Positions 52,801 through 61,897 of a DNA stretch of 64,000 bases are shown one piece after another. Position 1 is the first letter of the stretch. Every line of letters begins with the position of its first letter. The translations under genes and the position numbers were made by a program. The notes under the pieces were generated by a model that was given only the letters and a program-made list of their open reading frames with translations, had not been told where the DNA came from and did not search any database. Location: NCBI RefSeq assembly GCF_016862115.1, contig NZ_BOMI01000189.1, positions 20,690-84,689 on the forward strand, given 5' to 3'. Source of the DNA: Paractinoplanes deccanensis (lineage in GTDB: Bacteria > Actinomycetota > Actinomycetes > Mycobacteriales > Micromonosporaceae).

Positions 52801-54197
52801 GCGTCCACCGGCTTCGGCTGGCTCGGATGCGGCTCGTCACCGAGACGGGCCTGCTCCCGCCACATGGCGGCCTTCAGTTCCTCGCGGACGACCGCATACG
52901 CCGGGTCGTCGTACACGTTGCGCACCTCGGCCGGGTCCGCCACCAGGTCGTACAGCTCCCACTCCGGCGGATAGGCCCCCCAGCCGCAGCCCGGGAGTCC
53001 CATCCCGTCGTTGTAGAAGTAGATGAGCTTGTATCGCCCGGTGCGATAGCCGTAATGAGCCGGCGCCTTGTGGAAGACGTCGTCGTGCTCCCAATAGCGG
53101 TAGTAGACGCCGTCGGCCGCCGCGTAGGCGGAGTCCGTCAGCAGAGGCCAGAAGCTGCGGCCCTGCATCCGCGGGTGCGGCGGCACGCCGGCCGCCTCCA
53201 GGATTGTCTGCGCCCAGTCCACATTGGTGACCATCTCGTCCACCACGCCCGGCGACACACGGCTCGGGCACGACAGGACGAGCGGCATCCGCAGCGACTC
53301 CTCGTACATGAAGCGCTTGTCGAACCAGCCGTGATCGCCGAGGAAGAAGCCCTGGTCCGAGGCGTAAAAGAGAAGGGTGTCGTCGAACTCGCCGCGGGCG
53401 CGGAGGAAATCGACGACCCGGCCGACGTTGTCGTCCACCGAGGCGACGCAGCGCAGGTAGTCCCGCATGAACCGCTGGTATTTCCAGAGCGCCTCCTCGT
53501 CGTAGGAGAGCCCGGCGGGCGGCGCCTCCTTGAGGTCTTCAAGCGTGAGGTGCTCGGCGATCCGCATGGCCGCGCGGCGGGCCGACGACGTGCGGGTGGC
53601 GTAGTCGTCGCCGAAGGTGGCCGGGAGCGGGATCGGATCCTCGTACAGGTGCCGGTGGGCCGGCGACGGGATCCACGGCCGGTGCGGTGCCTTGTGGTAG
53701 ATCAGCACGCAGTAGGGCTCGCCGGCGCCGAGCGACGAGATCCAGGCCAGCGCCAGGTCGGTGATGATGTCGGTGGCGTACCCCGGGATCGTGCGGAGGC
53801 CGGAGGGTGAGAGGAACCGTGGGTCTACGTACTCCCCCTGGTCGATCAGCACGTCCCAGTAGTCGAAGCCCTGCGGGTCGTGGCCCGGCCCGTCCCCCAT
53901 GTGCCACTTGCCGATCATGGCAGTGCGGTAGCCGGCCTCCCGCAGCTGCGACACGAACGTCGGCTGCGCGGCGTCGATCGGGGTGACCAGCGTGGTCACC
54001 CCGTTGACGTGGCTGTAGGTGCCGGTCAGGATGCTGGCCCGCGACGGCGAGCAGAGCGAGTTTGTCGCGAAGCAGTTGTCGAAGCGCCGGCCGAGCGCGG
54101 CGATCTCGTCTATCCGTGGCGTCGCGGCGACGGCCGACCCGTACGCGGAGATCGCATGCGCGGCGTGGTCGTCCGTCAGGATCATGACGATGTTCAC
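52797..54197 (-). CDS. Type I sulfatase 1 (CSPSR motif)
   Basis: A 466-residue alkaline-phosphatase-fold sulfatase. C49 in CSPSRASILTG is the formylglycine site. D9 and D10 in ILTDDH start the calcium site, which DQGFFLGDHGWFDKRF near residues 285-300 completes. GKWHMGD supplies the Lys and His of the active site. It starts with GTG at 54197 (VNIVMILTDDHAAHAISAYG), overlapping the sulfatase 2 stop; there is no signal peptide. It hydrolyses a sulfate ester inside the cell. The closest theme is carbohydrate sulfatases (mucin- or heparan-like), but the substrate cannot be read. Confidence 0.93.
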   Translation of the reverse strand: MNIVMILTDDHAAHAISAYGSAVAATPRIDEIAALGRRFDNCFATNSLCSPSRASILTGTYSHVNGVTTLVTPIDAAQPTFVSQLREAGYRTAMIGKWHMGDGPGHDPQGFDYWDVLIDQGEYVDPRFLSPSGLRTIPGYATDIITDLALAWISSLGAGEPYCVLIYHKAPHRPWIPSPAHRHLYEDPIPLPATFGDDYATRTSSARRAAMRIAEHLTLEDLKEAPPAGLSYDEEALWKYQRFMRDYLRCVASVDDNVGRVVDFLRARGEFDDTLLFYASDQGFFLGDHGWFDKRFMYEESLRMPLVLSCPSRVSPGVVDEMVTNVDWAQTILEAAGVPPHPRMQGRSFWPLLTDSAYAAADGVYYRYWEHDDVFHKAPAHYGYRTGRYKLIYFYNDGMGLPGCGWGAYPPEWELYDLVADPAEVRNVYDDPAYAVVREELKAAMWREQARLGDEPHPSQPKPVDA

Positions 54198-55660
54198 CGG
54201 TACGACGATTCGTCCAGCCCACTGAGCGTGGGGTCGTGGTCGACCTCGCCGACGTCGTACATCGAGGTCATCCAGTGGTAGAAGCGGTCGTCGCGCTCCT
54301 TGAGGAGGGCGTAGAGCCGCCGCGTCATGCGCTTTCGCACGGGTGCCATCTCCGGATGCCGGTAGACGTTGATCAGCTCGTCCGGGTCGCGCTCCAGGTC
54401 GTAGAGCTCGTTTGTCGAGTCGGGGTTGACGACCAGCTTGTAGCGGTCCTCCCGGAGCATCCGCTGCGGGTACGGGAAGTGGTGCCCATGGAACTCGCCG
54501 AGAATGTCGGGCTGCCATTCGGGACGTTCTCCACGAATCAGCGGAACCAGGCTGCGCGAGTCCACAGCGCCCGACGTGTCCAGCCCCGCCAGGTCCAGGA
54601 TCGTCGCGGTGCAGTCGAGGAGGCTCACGAACTCCCGGCGCACCTGCGGCCTCTCGCCGGGAATCCGGATCATCCCTGGCGTCCGATAGATGTCCTCATA
54701 CATGGCGGGACCCTTGTCGTGCAGCCGATGCGAGCCCGTGAACTCGCCATGGTCACACGTGAAGAAGACGGTGGTCCGGTCGGTGAGACCGAGCGCGTCG
54801 AGCTCGGCGAGGATCCGCCCCACCTGCTCGTCGATCAGCGTCACGTAACCCCGGTAGACCGCGATCAGCTTGCGCGTGACCTCGATCGGCATGGTGTCGA
54901 ACGTCCAGTGCGCGCTGTAGTTGGCCTGCACCGGCGGCTTGCCCTCGAACGTCTCCGCGATCGACTTCGGCAGCTCCACCTGGGCCGGGTCGATCAGGTC
55001 GAAGTACTCGTCCGGGACGATGTACGGCAGGTGGGGCCCGAAGAAGTGCGTGGCGAGGTAGAAAGGCGCGCCCGAAAAGGCGTACGAGCGCAACATCTCG
55101 ATCGTCCGCGTCGCCATGTAGTACTCGAACGTCGCCTCGACCGGCTGCCGCAACCGCGCGGCAAGCAGGTTGCCCGGGCCGCCGTTCGGCAGCGTCCCCC
55201 GGATCCGATCCGTGATCTCGTACGGGGGAAGGTCGTGCTCCTTCAGGTAGGCCAGGTAGTCCTCGTGCTCGACCGGATTGTGCCAGCCCGGCAGGTGTGG
55301 CCCGTCGAACCCGTAGTCGGCGGGCACCTTCTCGGTGCCCGCATGCCACTTGCCGATCAGGCCCACGTTGTAGCCGCGTTCGCGCAACGCCTGCGGGAAC
55401 GTGAACGTGCCGTCCGGCAGGTCTTCGAGATAGCCGACGTTGCGCTCGTGGTTGGCGAGCACCTTGTGCCGGAACGGCGCCTGGCCGGTGAGCAGGCTGG
55501 CCCGCGCCGGCGTGCAGATCGCCGTCGGCGTGTACCACCGGTCGAACCGCGTCCCCGTGGCCGCGAGGCGGTCCAGGTTCGGCGTGCAGACCCGGGTGTT
55601 GCCGTAGGCCCCGAGCGTGTCGACCCGGTGCTGGTCGGTCATGAGGAAGAGAAAGTTCAT
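54194..55660 (-). CDS. Type I sulfatase 2 (CTPAR motif)
   Basis: A 488-residue sulfatase, paralogous to sulfatase 1. C49 in ICTPARASLLTG is the formylglycine residue; MTDQHR near the N-terminus and TCDHGEFTGSHRLHDKG in the C-terminal half bind calcium; GKWHAG carries the Lys-x-His. It lacks a signal peptide. The ATG at 55660 overlaps the stop of the binding-protein gene. It probably removes sulfate from an imported ester; choline-sulfatase and carbohydrate sulfatases share this plan. Two different sulfatases suggest a substrate with two sulfates, or two related substrates. Confidence 0.93.
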   Translation of the reverse strand: MNFLFLMTDQHRVDTLGAYGNTRVCTPNLDRLAATGTRFDRWYTPTAICTPARASLLTGQAPFRHKVLANHERNVGYLEDLPDGTFTFPQALRERGYNVGLIGKWHAGTEKVPADYGFDGPHLPGWHNPVEHEDYLAYLKEHDLPPYEITDRIRGTLPNGGPGNLLAARLRQPVEATFEYYMATRTIEMLRSYAFSGAPFYLATHFFGPHLPYIVPDEYFDLIDPAQVELPKSIAETFEGKPPVQANYSAHWTFDTMPIEVTRKLIAVYRGYVTLIDEQVGRILAELDALGLTDRTTVFFTCDHGEFTGSHRLHDKGPAMYEDIYRTPGMIRIPGERPQVRREFVSLLDCTATILDLAGLDTSGAVDSRSLVPLIRGERPEWQPDILGEFHGHHFPYPQRMLREDRYKLVVNPDSTNELYDLERDPDELINVYRHPEMAPVRKRMTRRLYALLKERDDRFYHWMTSMYDVGEVDHDPTLSGLDESSYR

Positions 55661-56634
55661 CCCGTGAACACGTCGCCCAGGTAGTAGGTCTTCGGGTCCG
55701 GGTTGGACGGCAGCTTCTTGGCGTCGACGAAGTAGTCGCCGAGCGCCGTCAGCCACTTGTCGATCGTGCCGTCCGCCGTGTAGCCGTCGAGCGTCTTCGA
55801 GTCGAGCATCTTGCTGTTCGCCGCGTCCGCCCTCACCGCGTCGACCGGCTGCTTGAGCAGCGCCGCGGTCAGCTCGATGGTCTTGTCGGGGTTGGCCGCC
55901 CGGTAGTCCATCGCCTCGCGCAGCACCTGCACGACCCTGGTGACCGTGTCCTTCTTCTTCTCGGCCACGTCGTTCGAGGCCACGAAGGCGGTCGGGAACG
56001 AGAACTCGCCCTCGAAGTCGCTGTCCTTCGCCAGCTCGACCAGGCCCGGCTTCTTCTGCTTGATGTTGTTGAGCAGCGGATACCAGATGCCGGCCGCGTC
56101 GATCTGGCCGGCGGCGAACGCCGAGACGATGGTGGCGGCGTCCATCGGCACGCGCTGGATGTCGTCGTTGGTGAGCCCGGCCTTCTTCAGCGCCAGGGTC
56201 AGGATCATGTCGCCCGAGGTGCCCTCCGGCACGCCGACCTTCTTACCCTTGAGCTGCGCCAGGTCGGTGATGCCGGGCTGGGCGATCACCCGGTCCGCGT
56301 TGCCGAGCGAGTTCGCCGCGACGATCTTCGCCTTGCCCGAGGCGGGCAGCCAGATCGCACCGGGGCCGATGTAGCCGAAGTCGAGGTCGCCGGCGTTGAG
56401 GGCGGTGATCTGGAGCGGGCCGTTCGTGAAGACCTTGATGCTCACCTCGACGTCGTGCTTGGCCCAGAGCTTCTGGTCGTCGGCGACCGCGAGCAGGCTG
56501 CTCCCGTTGTAGTCGGCGATGTACCCAAAGTTGACCTTCACGGCGCCGCCGGCCGACGAGTTGTCATCGGCTGATCCGCACGCCGAAAGCAGGAGGAGGG
56601 AGGCGGCCGCGAGGGCCGCGAGGACGCGTTTCAT
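55657..56634 (-). CDS. ABC importer binding lipoprotein, sulfonate/taurine/nitrate type
   Basis: A 325-residue family like SsuA/TauA/NrtA. The signal ends in the lipobox LSAC near residue 19. Typical segments are NFGYIADYNGSSLLAVADDQ, GDLDFGYIGPGAIWLPAS and GKKVGVPEGTSGDMILTLAL. These proteins bind sulfonates, sulfate esters, taurine, nitrate or thiamine precursors. Between sulfatase and ATPase genes, with 4-base overlaps on each side, a sulfate ester is the most likely ligand. That specificity is inference from context. Confidence 0.88.
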   Translation of the reverse strand: MKRVLAALAAASLLLLSACGSADDNSSAGGAVKVNFGYIADYNGSSLLAVADDQKLWAKHDVEVSIKVFTNGPLQITALNAGDLDFGYIGPGAIWLPASGKAKIVAANSLGNADRVIAQPGITDLAQLKGKKVGVPEGTSGDMILTLALKKAGLTNDDIQRVPMDAATIVSAFAAGQIDAAGIWYPLLNNIKQKKPGLVELAKDSDFEGEFSFPTAFVASNDVAEKKKDTVTRVVQVLREAMDYRAANPDKTIELTAALLKQPVDAVRADAANSKMLDSKTLDGYTADGTIDKWLTALGDYFVDAKKLPSNPDPKTYYLGDVFTG

Positions 56635-57386
56635 GCAACGGTCTCCTGGTGATAGACGGCGCTCCACACGCGATTGCGCAGCGCCGTGAAGGCGGGACTG
56701 AGCCGCATCTCTTCGGTACGGGGGTAGGGCAGATCGACGTCGACGACCTCGACGATCCGGCCCGGGCGGGCCGCCATCACGACGACCCGGTTGGCGAGGA
56801 AGACGGCTTCGTCGACGTCGTGGGTGATGAAGACGACGGTGCGCTTCTCCTGGCTCCAGGTGCGGAGCAGCTGTTCCTGGAGGCGCACGCGGGTGAGCGC
56901 GTCGACCGCGCCGAACGGCTCGTCCATGAGCAGGATCGAGGGGTTGACCGCGTAGGCGCGCGCGATCGCGCAGCGCTGCTTCATGCCCCCGGACAGGGTG
57001 CGGGGCAGCGCGTCGGCGAAGTCGCTCAAGCCGACCAGGTCGATGAAGTGCTCGGCGGTGCGGCGGCGCTCGGCCCGCGGCACGCCGGCCGTGCGCAGCC
57101 CGAACTCGACGTTCTTGCGCACGGTGAGCCACGGGAAGAGGGCGTACTGCTGGAAGATCACGCCGCGGTCGGGGCCGGGTCCGGAGATTGTCTCCCCGTC
57201 GACCAGGGCCTGCCCTCCCGTCGGGAAGTCGAGCCCGGCCAGGATGTTCATGACCGTGGTCTTGCCACAGCCCGACGGCCCCACCACGGTGACGAACTCA
57301 TTGTCCGAAATGTCGAGCGAGACGTCGCCGAGGGCGGTGAAATTGGCGTCGGCGAAGACTTTCCGGACATGCTGCAACTTGATCAT
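56631..57386 (-). CDS. ABC importer ATPase, sulfonate/taurine/nitrate type
   Basis: A 251-residue SsuB/TauB-like ATPase: Walker A GPSGCGKTT, Q-loop FQQYALFPWLTV, signature TLSGGMKQRCAIARA, Walker B ILLMDEPFGAVD, switch FITHDVDEA. The C-terminal 30 residues (LPYPRTEEMRLSPAFTALRN) match the TauB group. ATG and stop each overlap a neighbour in ATGA. It powers the uptake system of this operon. Confidence 0.9.
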   Translation of the reverse strand: MIKLQHVRKVFADANFTALGDVSLDISDNEFVTVVGPSGCGKTTVMNILAGLDFPTGGQALVDGETISGPGPDRGVIFQQYALFPWLTVRKNVEFGLRTAGVPRAERRRTAEHFIDLVGLSDFADALPRTLSGGMKQRCAIARAYAVNPSILLMDEPFGAVDALTRVRLQEQLLRTWSQEKRTVVFITHDVDEAVFLANRVVVMAARPGRIVEVVDVDLPYPRTEEMRLSPAFTALRNRVWSAVYHQETVA

Positions 57387-58189
57387 CGGCGCTCCTGCCA
57401 ATGGGTGAGACGCCGTTCGGCGAACAGGAGGATCCGGTCCATCAGCAGGCCGAGCACGCCGATGCTGATCAGTCCGACGAAGATGGTCGGCAGGTCGTAG
57501 TAGAGCTGCGCGCTCTGCATGCGGTAGCCGAGGCCCTGCTGCGCCGCGATCAGCTCGGCCGCGACCAGGGTGGCCCACGACGAGCCGAGCCCGACCCGCA
57601 TGCCGACCAGGATGAACGGCGTCGACGCCGGCACCACGACCCGCGCGAAGATCGTGCCGTCCCTGGCGCCGAGCACCCGAGCCGCGTTGATCAGCGTCTT
57701 GTCCACCCCGACCACACCCTGGAACGTGGCGATCACGCAGGCCAAGAACGAGGCGAGGAAGATGACGAAGATCTTCGGAGTCTCGCCGATGCCCAGGAGA
57801 ACGACCGCGAGCGGGATGATCGCGAGCGGCGGGATGGTGCGGAAGAACTGCACCCACGGCTCGATCAGGCCGCGCACCATGCCGTACCAGCCCATCAGGA
57901 AGCCGACCGGCACGGCGAGGGCGACACCGAGCACGAAGCCGGCGAGCACCCGGCCGAGGCTGGCCAGCACGTCGTCGAGCAGGGTGCCGTCGGCGACCAA
58001 CTCCCGCCCACGGCTCAGCACCTCGGGCGGCGCCGGAATGTCATGGCCGGCCAGCGAGAAGCCCCACCAGATCGCGATGCCGAGACCAACAGAGATCAAG
58101 TTCAGAACCGCTTTGGGTACGCCGCGGCGGCGCCCGGGCGCGGGCGCGCTCGCGGTCGCCACCTCGGCGTCGGCCTGCACGACGGTCAC
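57383..58189 (-). CDS. ABC importer permease, sulfonate/taurine/nitrate type
   Basis: A 268-residue SsuC/TauC-like permease with about six helices and the cytoplasmic EAA loop VDKTLINAARVLGARDGTIF near residues 165-184. The N-terminus has a cytoplasmic stretch of about 25 residues. GTG at 58189 (VTVVQADAEVATASA) is preceded by GGGAG. The open frame further upstream reads through the 37-base gap from the ROK gene and is not homologous. It is the first gene of the overlapping six-gene block. Confidence 0.87.
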   Translation of the reverse strand: MTVVQADAEVATASAPAPGRRRGVPKAVLNLISVGLGIAIWWGFSLAGHDIPAPPEVLSRGRELVADGTLLDDVLASLGRVLAGFVLGVALAVPVGFLMGWYGMVRGLIEPWVQFFRTIPPLAIIPLAVVLLGIGETPKIFVIFLASFLACVIATFQGVVGVDKTLINAARVLGARDGTIFARVVVPASTPFILVGMRVGLGSSWATLVAAELIAAQQGLGYRMQSAQLYYDLPTIFVGLISIGVLGLLMDRILLFAERRLTHWQERR

Positions 58190-58226
58190 GAGCGGCTCCC
58201 GGGGAGAAGAAAGATGTGGGCGGCGG

Positions 58227-59369
58227 TCATGAAGGGTTTCCGGAGAGGGACGGGTAGTCGTCGAGCAGCGGGGACTGCCGGCAGCAGGCGGCGATCGCGC
58301 CGCGGGCGCCGTCGTCGTCGCCGAGGCGGGCGGCACGGATCAGGGGGCCCGGACCGCCGGCCGGGACGAGCTCGGCCGCGATCACCTCGCCGGCCCGCTC
58401 GACGATCGCCGGGACCGCGTGCGGCAGCGGACCGCCGATCACGATCTGCTCGGGGTCGAGGACCAGCGCGGCGTCGGCCAGCACCCGGCCCAGCGCGCCG
58501 GCGACCCGGTCCATCGCGGCGCGCACCCGGGGCTCGTCGCGCCGGGCAGCCAGCTCCTCCAGATCGCGGACGCCGGCGGCGGCCAGCGCCGGCGGCACGG
58601 ACGCGACCGTCTCGAGGCAGCCGCGTTTGCCGCAGCGGCAGAGGCCGCCCTCGGGGTCGATCTTGACGTGCCCCAACTCGCCGGCGGCCCCGCGCGCGCC
58701 CGGCACCAGCCGGCCGCCGACCACGAGCCCGCCACCGATGCCGTCGGCGAGCCGCACGTAGAGCACGTCGCTCGCCCCGATGGTGTCGCCGGACTCGGCG
58801 AGCGCGGCGAAGCGGGTGTTGTTGTCGACGATCACCGGCGCGGAGAACCGCTCGGCGAACGCGGCGAGCACGTCGGCCCGGGAGCCATCGGCCGGACAGG
58901 GACCGGCGACGCCGACACCGATGCCCTGGAGCGCGGCGAGCGTGATGCCCTGCTCGCGGGAGAGCCGTTCGACGAGCTCCACACCGGCGGCCAGCCGCCG
59001 CGGCCACGGGCTGTCCGGCGGATAGGCGACCGCCTCGCTCGCGATGACCTCGTGCGCGGCATCGGCGACCGCGACGCGGGCCCGGCTGTGCCCGAGGTCG
59101 ACGCCGAGGAACTGTCCCGAGCGGGGGTCGAGCGCGAGGAGCTCGGCGGGGCGCCCGCTGCCGGCGCGCTCCCGGGCGTCGGTGGTGACGACGACGATCG
59201 CGCCGCGGGCGAGCAGGTCGCCGGTTATCTCGCTGAGCGTCGTGCGCGACAGACCGCAGCGGGCGGCGATCTGTGCCCGGCTCAGGCCGCCACGCTCGCG
59301 CAGGATCGACAGCACGCGCTCTTCGTGAGCGCGCCTGACCAGCGCATGTACTCCTCCGGACCCGGACAC
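58227..59369 (-). CDS. ROK-family transcriptional regulator
   Basis: A 380-residue ROK repressor. The winged HTH is at residues about 15-75 (ERVLSILRERGGLSRAQIAA, RCGLSRTTLSEITGDLLARG). A sugar-kinase-like domain follows with GVDLGHSRARVAVAD and the zinc motif GLCRCGKRGCLE. The GTG at 59369 is chosen over a TTG 36 bases upstream because TTGACG-N18-TACGGT ends exactly six bases before it. It stands 37 bases before the importer genes on the same strand. It is therefore likely to control them in response to a sugar, which suggests that the sulfated substrate is carbohydrate. Confidence 0.88.
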   Translation of the reverse strand: MSGSGGVHALVRRAHEERVLSILRERGGLSRAQIAARCGLSRTTLSEITGDLLARGAIVVVTTDARERAGSGRPAELLALDPRSGQFLGVDLGHSRARVAVADAAHEVIASEAVAYPPDSPWPRRLAAGVELVERLSREQGITLAALQGIGVGVAGPCPADGSRADVLAAFAERFSAPVIVDNNTRFAALAESGDTIGASDVLYVRLADGIGGGLVVGGRLVPGARGAAGELGHVKIDPEGGLCRCGKRGCLETVASVPPALAAAGVRDLEELAARRDEPRVRAAMDRVAGALGRVLADAALVLDPEQIVIGGPLPHAVPAIVERAGEVIAAELVPAGGPGPLIRAARLGDDDGARGAIAACCRQSPLLDDYPSLSGNPS

Positions 59370-59405
59370 GTCGCCACCGTAGGGCGGGCCGAATTTTTCC
59401 GTCAA
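59370..59405 (-). promoter_or_regulatory. Promoter of the ROK-sulfatase operon
   Basis: On the minus strand TTGACG (59405-59400), 18 bases, TACGGT (59381-59376), then six bases to the GTG. This predicts a transcript starting at or next to the GTG. An AT-rich stretch with GATAAT lies further upstream (about 59417-59422) and could be a second promoter. Confidence 0.6.
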
Positions 59406-59545
59406 CAGTCCGGCAGAATTATCTCTTCAAAACCGGTAGGAAAACATCCTCGGTCGGGCAACGGACAGGACAATCACATCGTTTCCACAAAAAATCGCCC
59501 TAGGGTCTTCTCGACGGGTGCGGCACCACGACGAGGAGCGAGCCA

Positions 59546-60436
59546 ATGACGCAACGGTACGAGGGAAGGCGACTCCCCCGCCCCGACGAGGAGGTCGTCG
59601 ACCAGGGGCTCGGGTTCGACCTGGGCACCCTGATGAGCCGGCGGATGATGCTGCGCGGCCTCGGCGTCGGCGCGGCGGTCCTCGGGCTGGCCGCCTGCGG
59701 CGACTCGACGTCGTCGACCAGCACCTCCGCCACGACCACCGCCGCCGCCACCACCACCAGCGGCGAGATCCCGGACGAGACCGCCGGGCCCTACCCGGGC
59801 GACGGGTCGAACGGGCCGGACGTGCTCGAGCAGAGCGGCGTGATCCGCAGCGACATCCGGTCGAGCTTCGGCACGGCGAGCGGCACCGCCGAGGGTGTCG
59901 CCATGACGCTCGAGCTGACGATCTCGGACATGGCGAACGACGACAAGCCGTTCGCCGATGTCGCCGTCTACGTGTGGCACTGCGACCGGGACGGCAAGTA
60001 CTCGATGTACTCCGACGGCGTCACCGATCAGAACTACCTGCGCGGCGTCCAGGTGGCCGACGGCTCGGGCAAGGTGACCTTCACCAGCATCTTCCCGGCC
60101 TGCTACAGCGGGCGGTGGCCGCACATCCACTTCGAGGTCTACCCCGGCAAGGCGGACATCACCGACGCCACCAAGGCGATCGCGACCTCGCAGGTGGCGC
60201 TCCCCAAGGCGACCTGCGAGGCCGTCTACGCGACCACCGGCTACTCGGCGTCGGTCCCCAATCTGGCCCAGGTCAGCCTGTCGAGCGACAACGTCTTCGG
60301 CGACGACTCGGGCGTGCTGCAACTGGCCACGGTCTCGGGCGACGTGACGAACGGCTATCGGGTCGCGCTCACCGCGAAGGTGGACACCACCACCACGCCG
60401 GCGGGCGGCGGTGGAGCTCCTCCGGCGAGCCGGTAG
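59546..60436 (+). CDS. Exported intradiol ring-cleavage dioxygenase-like lipoprotein
   Basis: A 296-residue protein. The N-terminus has a twin-arginine stretch (SRRMMLRGLGVGAAVLG) followed by the lipobox LAACG (Cys near 52), so it is probably a Tat-exported lipoprotein. A Ser/Thr linker leads to an intradiol dioxygenase fold. The likely iron ligands are the Tyr of ETAGPYPG and the Tyr and two His of ACYSGRWPHIHFEVY. Cytosolic relatives open catechol rings between the hydroxyls using Fe(III). Exported members are common in Streptomyces, and their substrate (lignin or humic phenols) is debated. GAGGAG precedes the ATG. Confidence 0.87.
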   Translation: MTQRYEGRRLPRPDEEVVDQGLGFDLGTLMSRRMMLRGLGVGAAVLGLAACGDSTSSTSTSATTTAAATTTSGEIPDETAGPYPGDGSNGPDVLEQSGVIRSDIRSSFGTASGTAEGVAMTLELTISDMANDDKPFADVAVYVWHCDRDGKYSMYSDGVTDQNYLRGVQVADGSGKVTFTSIFPACYSGRWPHIHFEVYPGKADITDATKAIATSQVALPKATCEAVYATTGYSASVPNLAQVSLSSDNVFGDDSGVLQLATVSGDVTNGYRVALTAKVDTTTTPAGGGGAPPASR

Positions 60437-60658
60437 TTCCGCAACTCGGTTTACTTGCCTGTAACACGTTTCATCGATAAGACTGACTGCGTTGGACGCA
60501 CCCCCGCCGGCGAATCCCCCACCGGATCACCTCGGCCGTTCCCCGGGCCGATCCCGGCCGCGACGGCAGGGGTGCGCCCCTGAGCTCCCGTCCGGCCACT
60601 CTGGACGGCCGCCGTGCGGCTGCCCGGCCGATGCCCGGCGGCGCGCGACGCGCCTGGC

Positions 60659-61888
60659 TCAGTGCCCCGTGACGCGCAGCGCGGCCCACAGGGCCAGCAC
60701 CCCCGAGACCAGCGCGATCGGCACGGTCGCGAGGCCGAGCCGCAGGAAGTCGCGCGCGGCCGGCGCCGCGTCCTGCTCGTGCAGGATCTGCCGCCACAGC
60801 AGCGTGGCCAGCGAGCCCACATAGGTGAGGTTCGGGCCGACGTTGACCCCGATCAGCATCGCCAGCAGCAGCCCCGGCGACGACTCCACCCCGGGCAGCA
60901 GCACCAGCGTCGCCGGCAGGTTGTTGAGCAGGTTGGCGAGCAGCGCCGCGAGCCCCGCCATCGCGAGCATCTCGCCCAGTCCCGCGCCGTCCGGCACCAG
61001 ATGCTCCACGAGCCCGCCGAGCCCGTGCGCCCGCACCGCCGCGACCACCACACCGAGCGCCAGGACGAACGCGCAGAACGCGGGATTGGCTTCGCGCAGC
61101 AGGGTCAAGGGCGACGACCGCAGCGGTACGGCGAGAGCGACGGCACCCGCGACCGCCACCCACGCCGGGTGCACGCCGAGCGGCTGGGCCACCGCGAAGC
61201 CGGTCAGCGTCAACCCCAGCACGGCCAGCGCGTAGCCGGGCGCCGGCCCGTCCCCGCCGCCGGCACGCGGCTCCACGCGCTCGCGCAGGCCGGCGCGGAA
61301 GAACCAGCGGAAGACCAGGTATTCGACGGCGACCACGACGATCCACGGGAGCGCCATCACCGCCGCGAAGCCGAGGAACGTGAGGCCGCTGGCCGCGAAG
61401 GCGAGCAGGTTGGTCAGGTTGGAGACGGGCAGCAGCAGCGACGCGGAGTTGGCGAGGTGCGCCGACGCGTACGCGGGCGGCCGTGACCGCACCCCGGCGC
61501 GCGCCGCGGTCACCAGCACGACCGGGGTGAGCAGCACCACCGTCGCGTCCAGGCTGAGCACCGCGGTCGTCAGCGCCGCCGCCACGAAGACCGCGCCGAG
61601 CAGCCGCACCGGGCTGCCGCGGCTGATCCGGGCGGCGACGCGCCCGGCGTACCGGAAGACGCCGTGCTCGTCCGCGAGATGCGCGACCACCAGGACCGCG
61701 GCGAGGAAGCCGACCGTCGGGCCGAGCTCGCGCAGCTCGGCCGTGGCGTCCCGCAGCGGCACCAGGCCGGCGCCGACCGCGATCACGGCCGCGGGCACCG
61801 CCGCCACCGCCTCCGGCAACCCGCGCGGGCGCACCACCGCGAAGGCCAGGACCCCGGCGAGCAGGAGCGCCGAAATGATCAAGTACAC
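60659..61888 (-). CDS. ArsB/NhaD-superfamily (ion transporter) membrane protein
   Basis: A 409-residue protein with 10-11 helices that fits the arsenical pump/SLC13 ion transporter superfamily: LDATVVLLTPVVLVTAARAG near residues 110-130, NSASLLLPVSNLTNLLAF in the middle and LLNNLPATLVLLPG in the second half, the paired re-entrant hairpins. There is no arsenate reductase or ArsR gene nearby, so arsenite export is only one option; a carboxylate or cation could be carried. The start is GTG at 61888, exactly six bases after TAGTCT. Confidence 0.83.
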   Translation of the reverse strand: MYLIISALLLAGVLAFAVVRPRGLPEAVAAVPAAVIAVGAGLVPLRDATAELRELGPTVGFLAAVLVVAHLADEHGVFRYAGRVAARISRGSPVRLLGAVFVAAALTTAVLSLDATVVLLTPVVLVTAARAGVRSRPPAYASAHLANSASLLLPVSNLTNLLAFAASGLTFLGFAAVMALPWIVVVAVEYLVFRWFFRAGLRERVEPRAGGGDGPAPGYALAVLGLTLTGFAVAQPLGVHPAWVAVAGAVALAVPLRSSPLTLLREANPAFCAFVLALGVVVAAVRAHGLGGLVEHLVPDGAGLGEMLAMAGLAALLANLLNNLPATLVLLPGVESSPGLLLAMLIGVNVGPNLTYVGSLATLLWRQILHEQDAAPAARDFLRLGLATVPIALVSGVLALWAALRVTGH

Positions 61889-61897
61889 CGCGGGAGA

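Noticed and set aside
49825..52974. A 1049-residue plus-strand open frame
   Set aside because: It is antisense to GH43 and FGE genes and rich in Arg/Gly/Ala/His, as expected for the complementary frame of GC-rich coding DNA.
60437..60658. A small gene in the gap between the dioxygenase and ArsB-like genes
   Set aside because: Open frames here (for example 60492-60824) run into the ArsB antisense, are Arg/Ser/Pro-rich and have no ribosome site.
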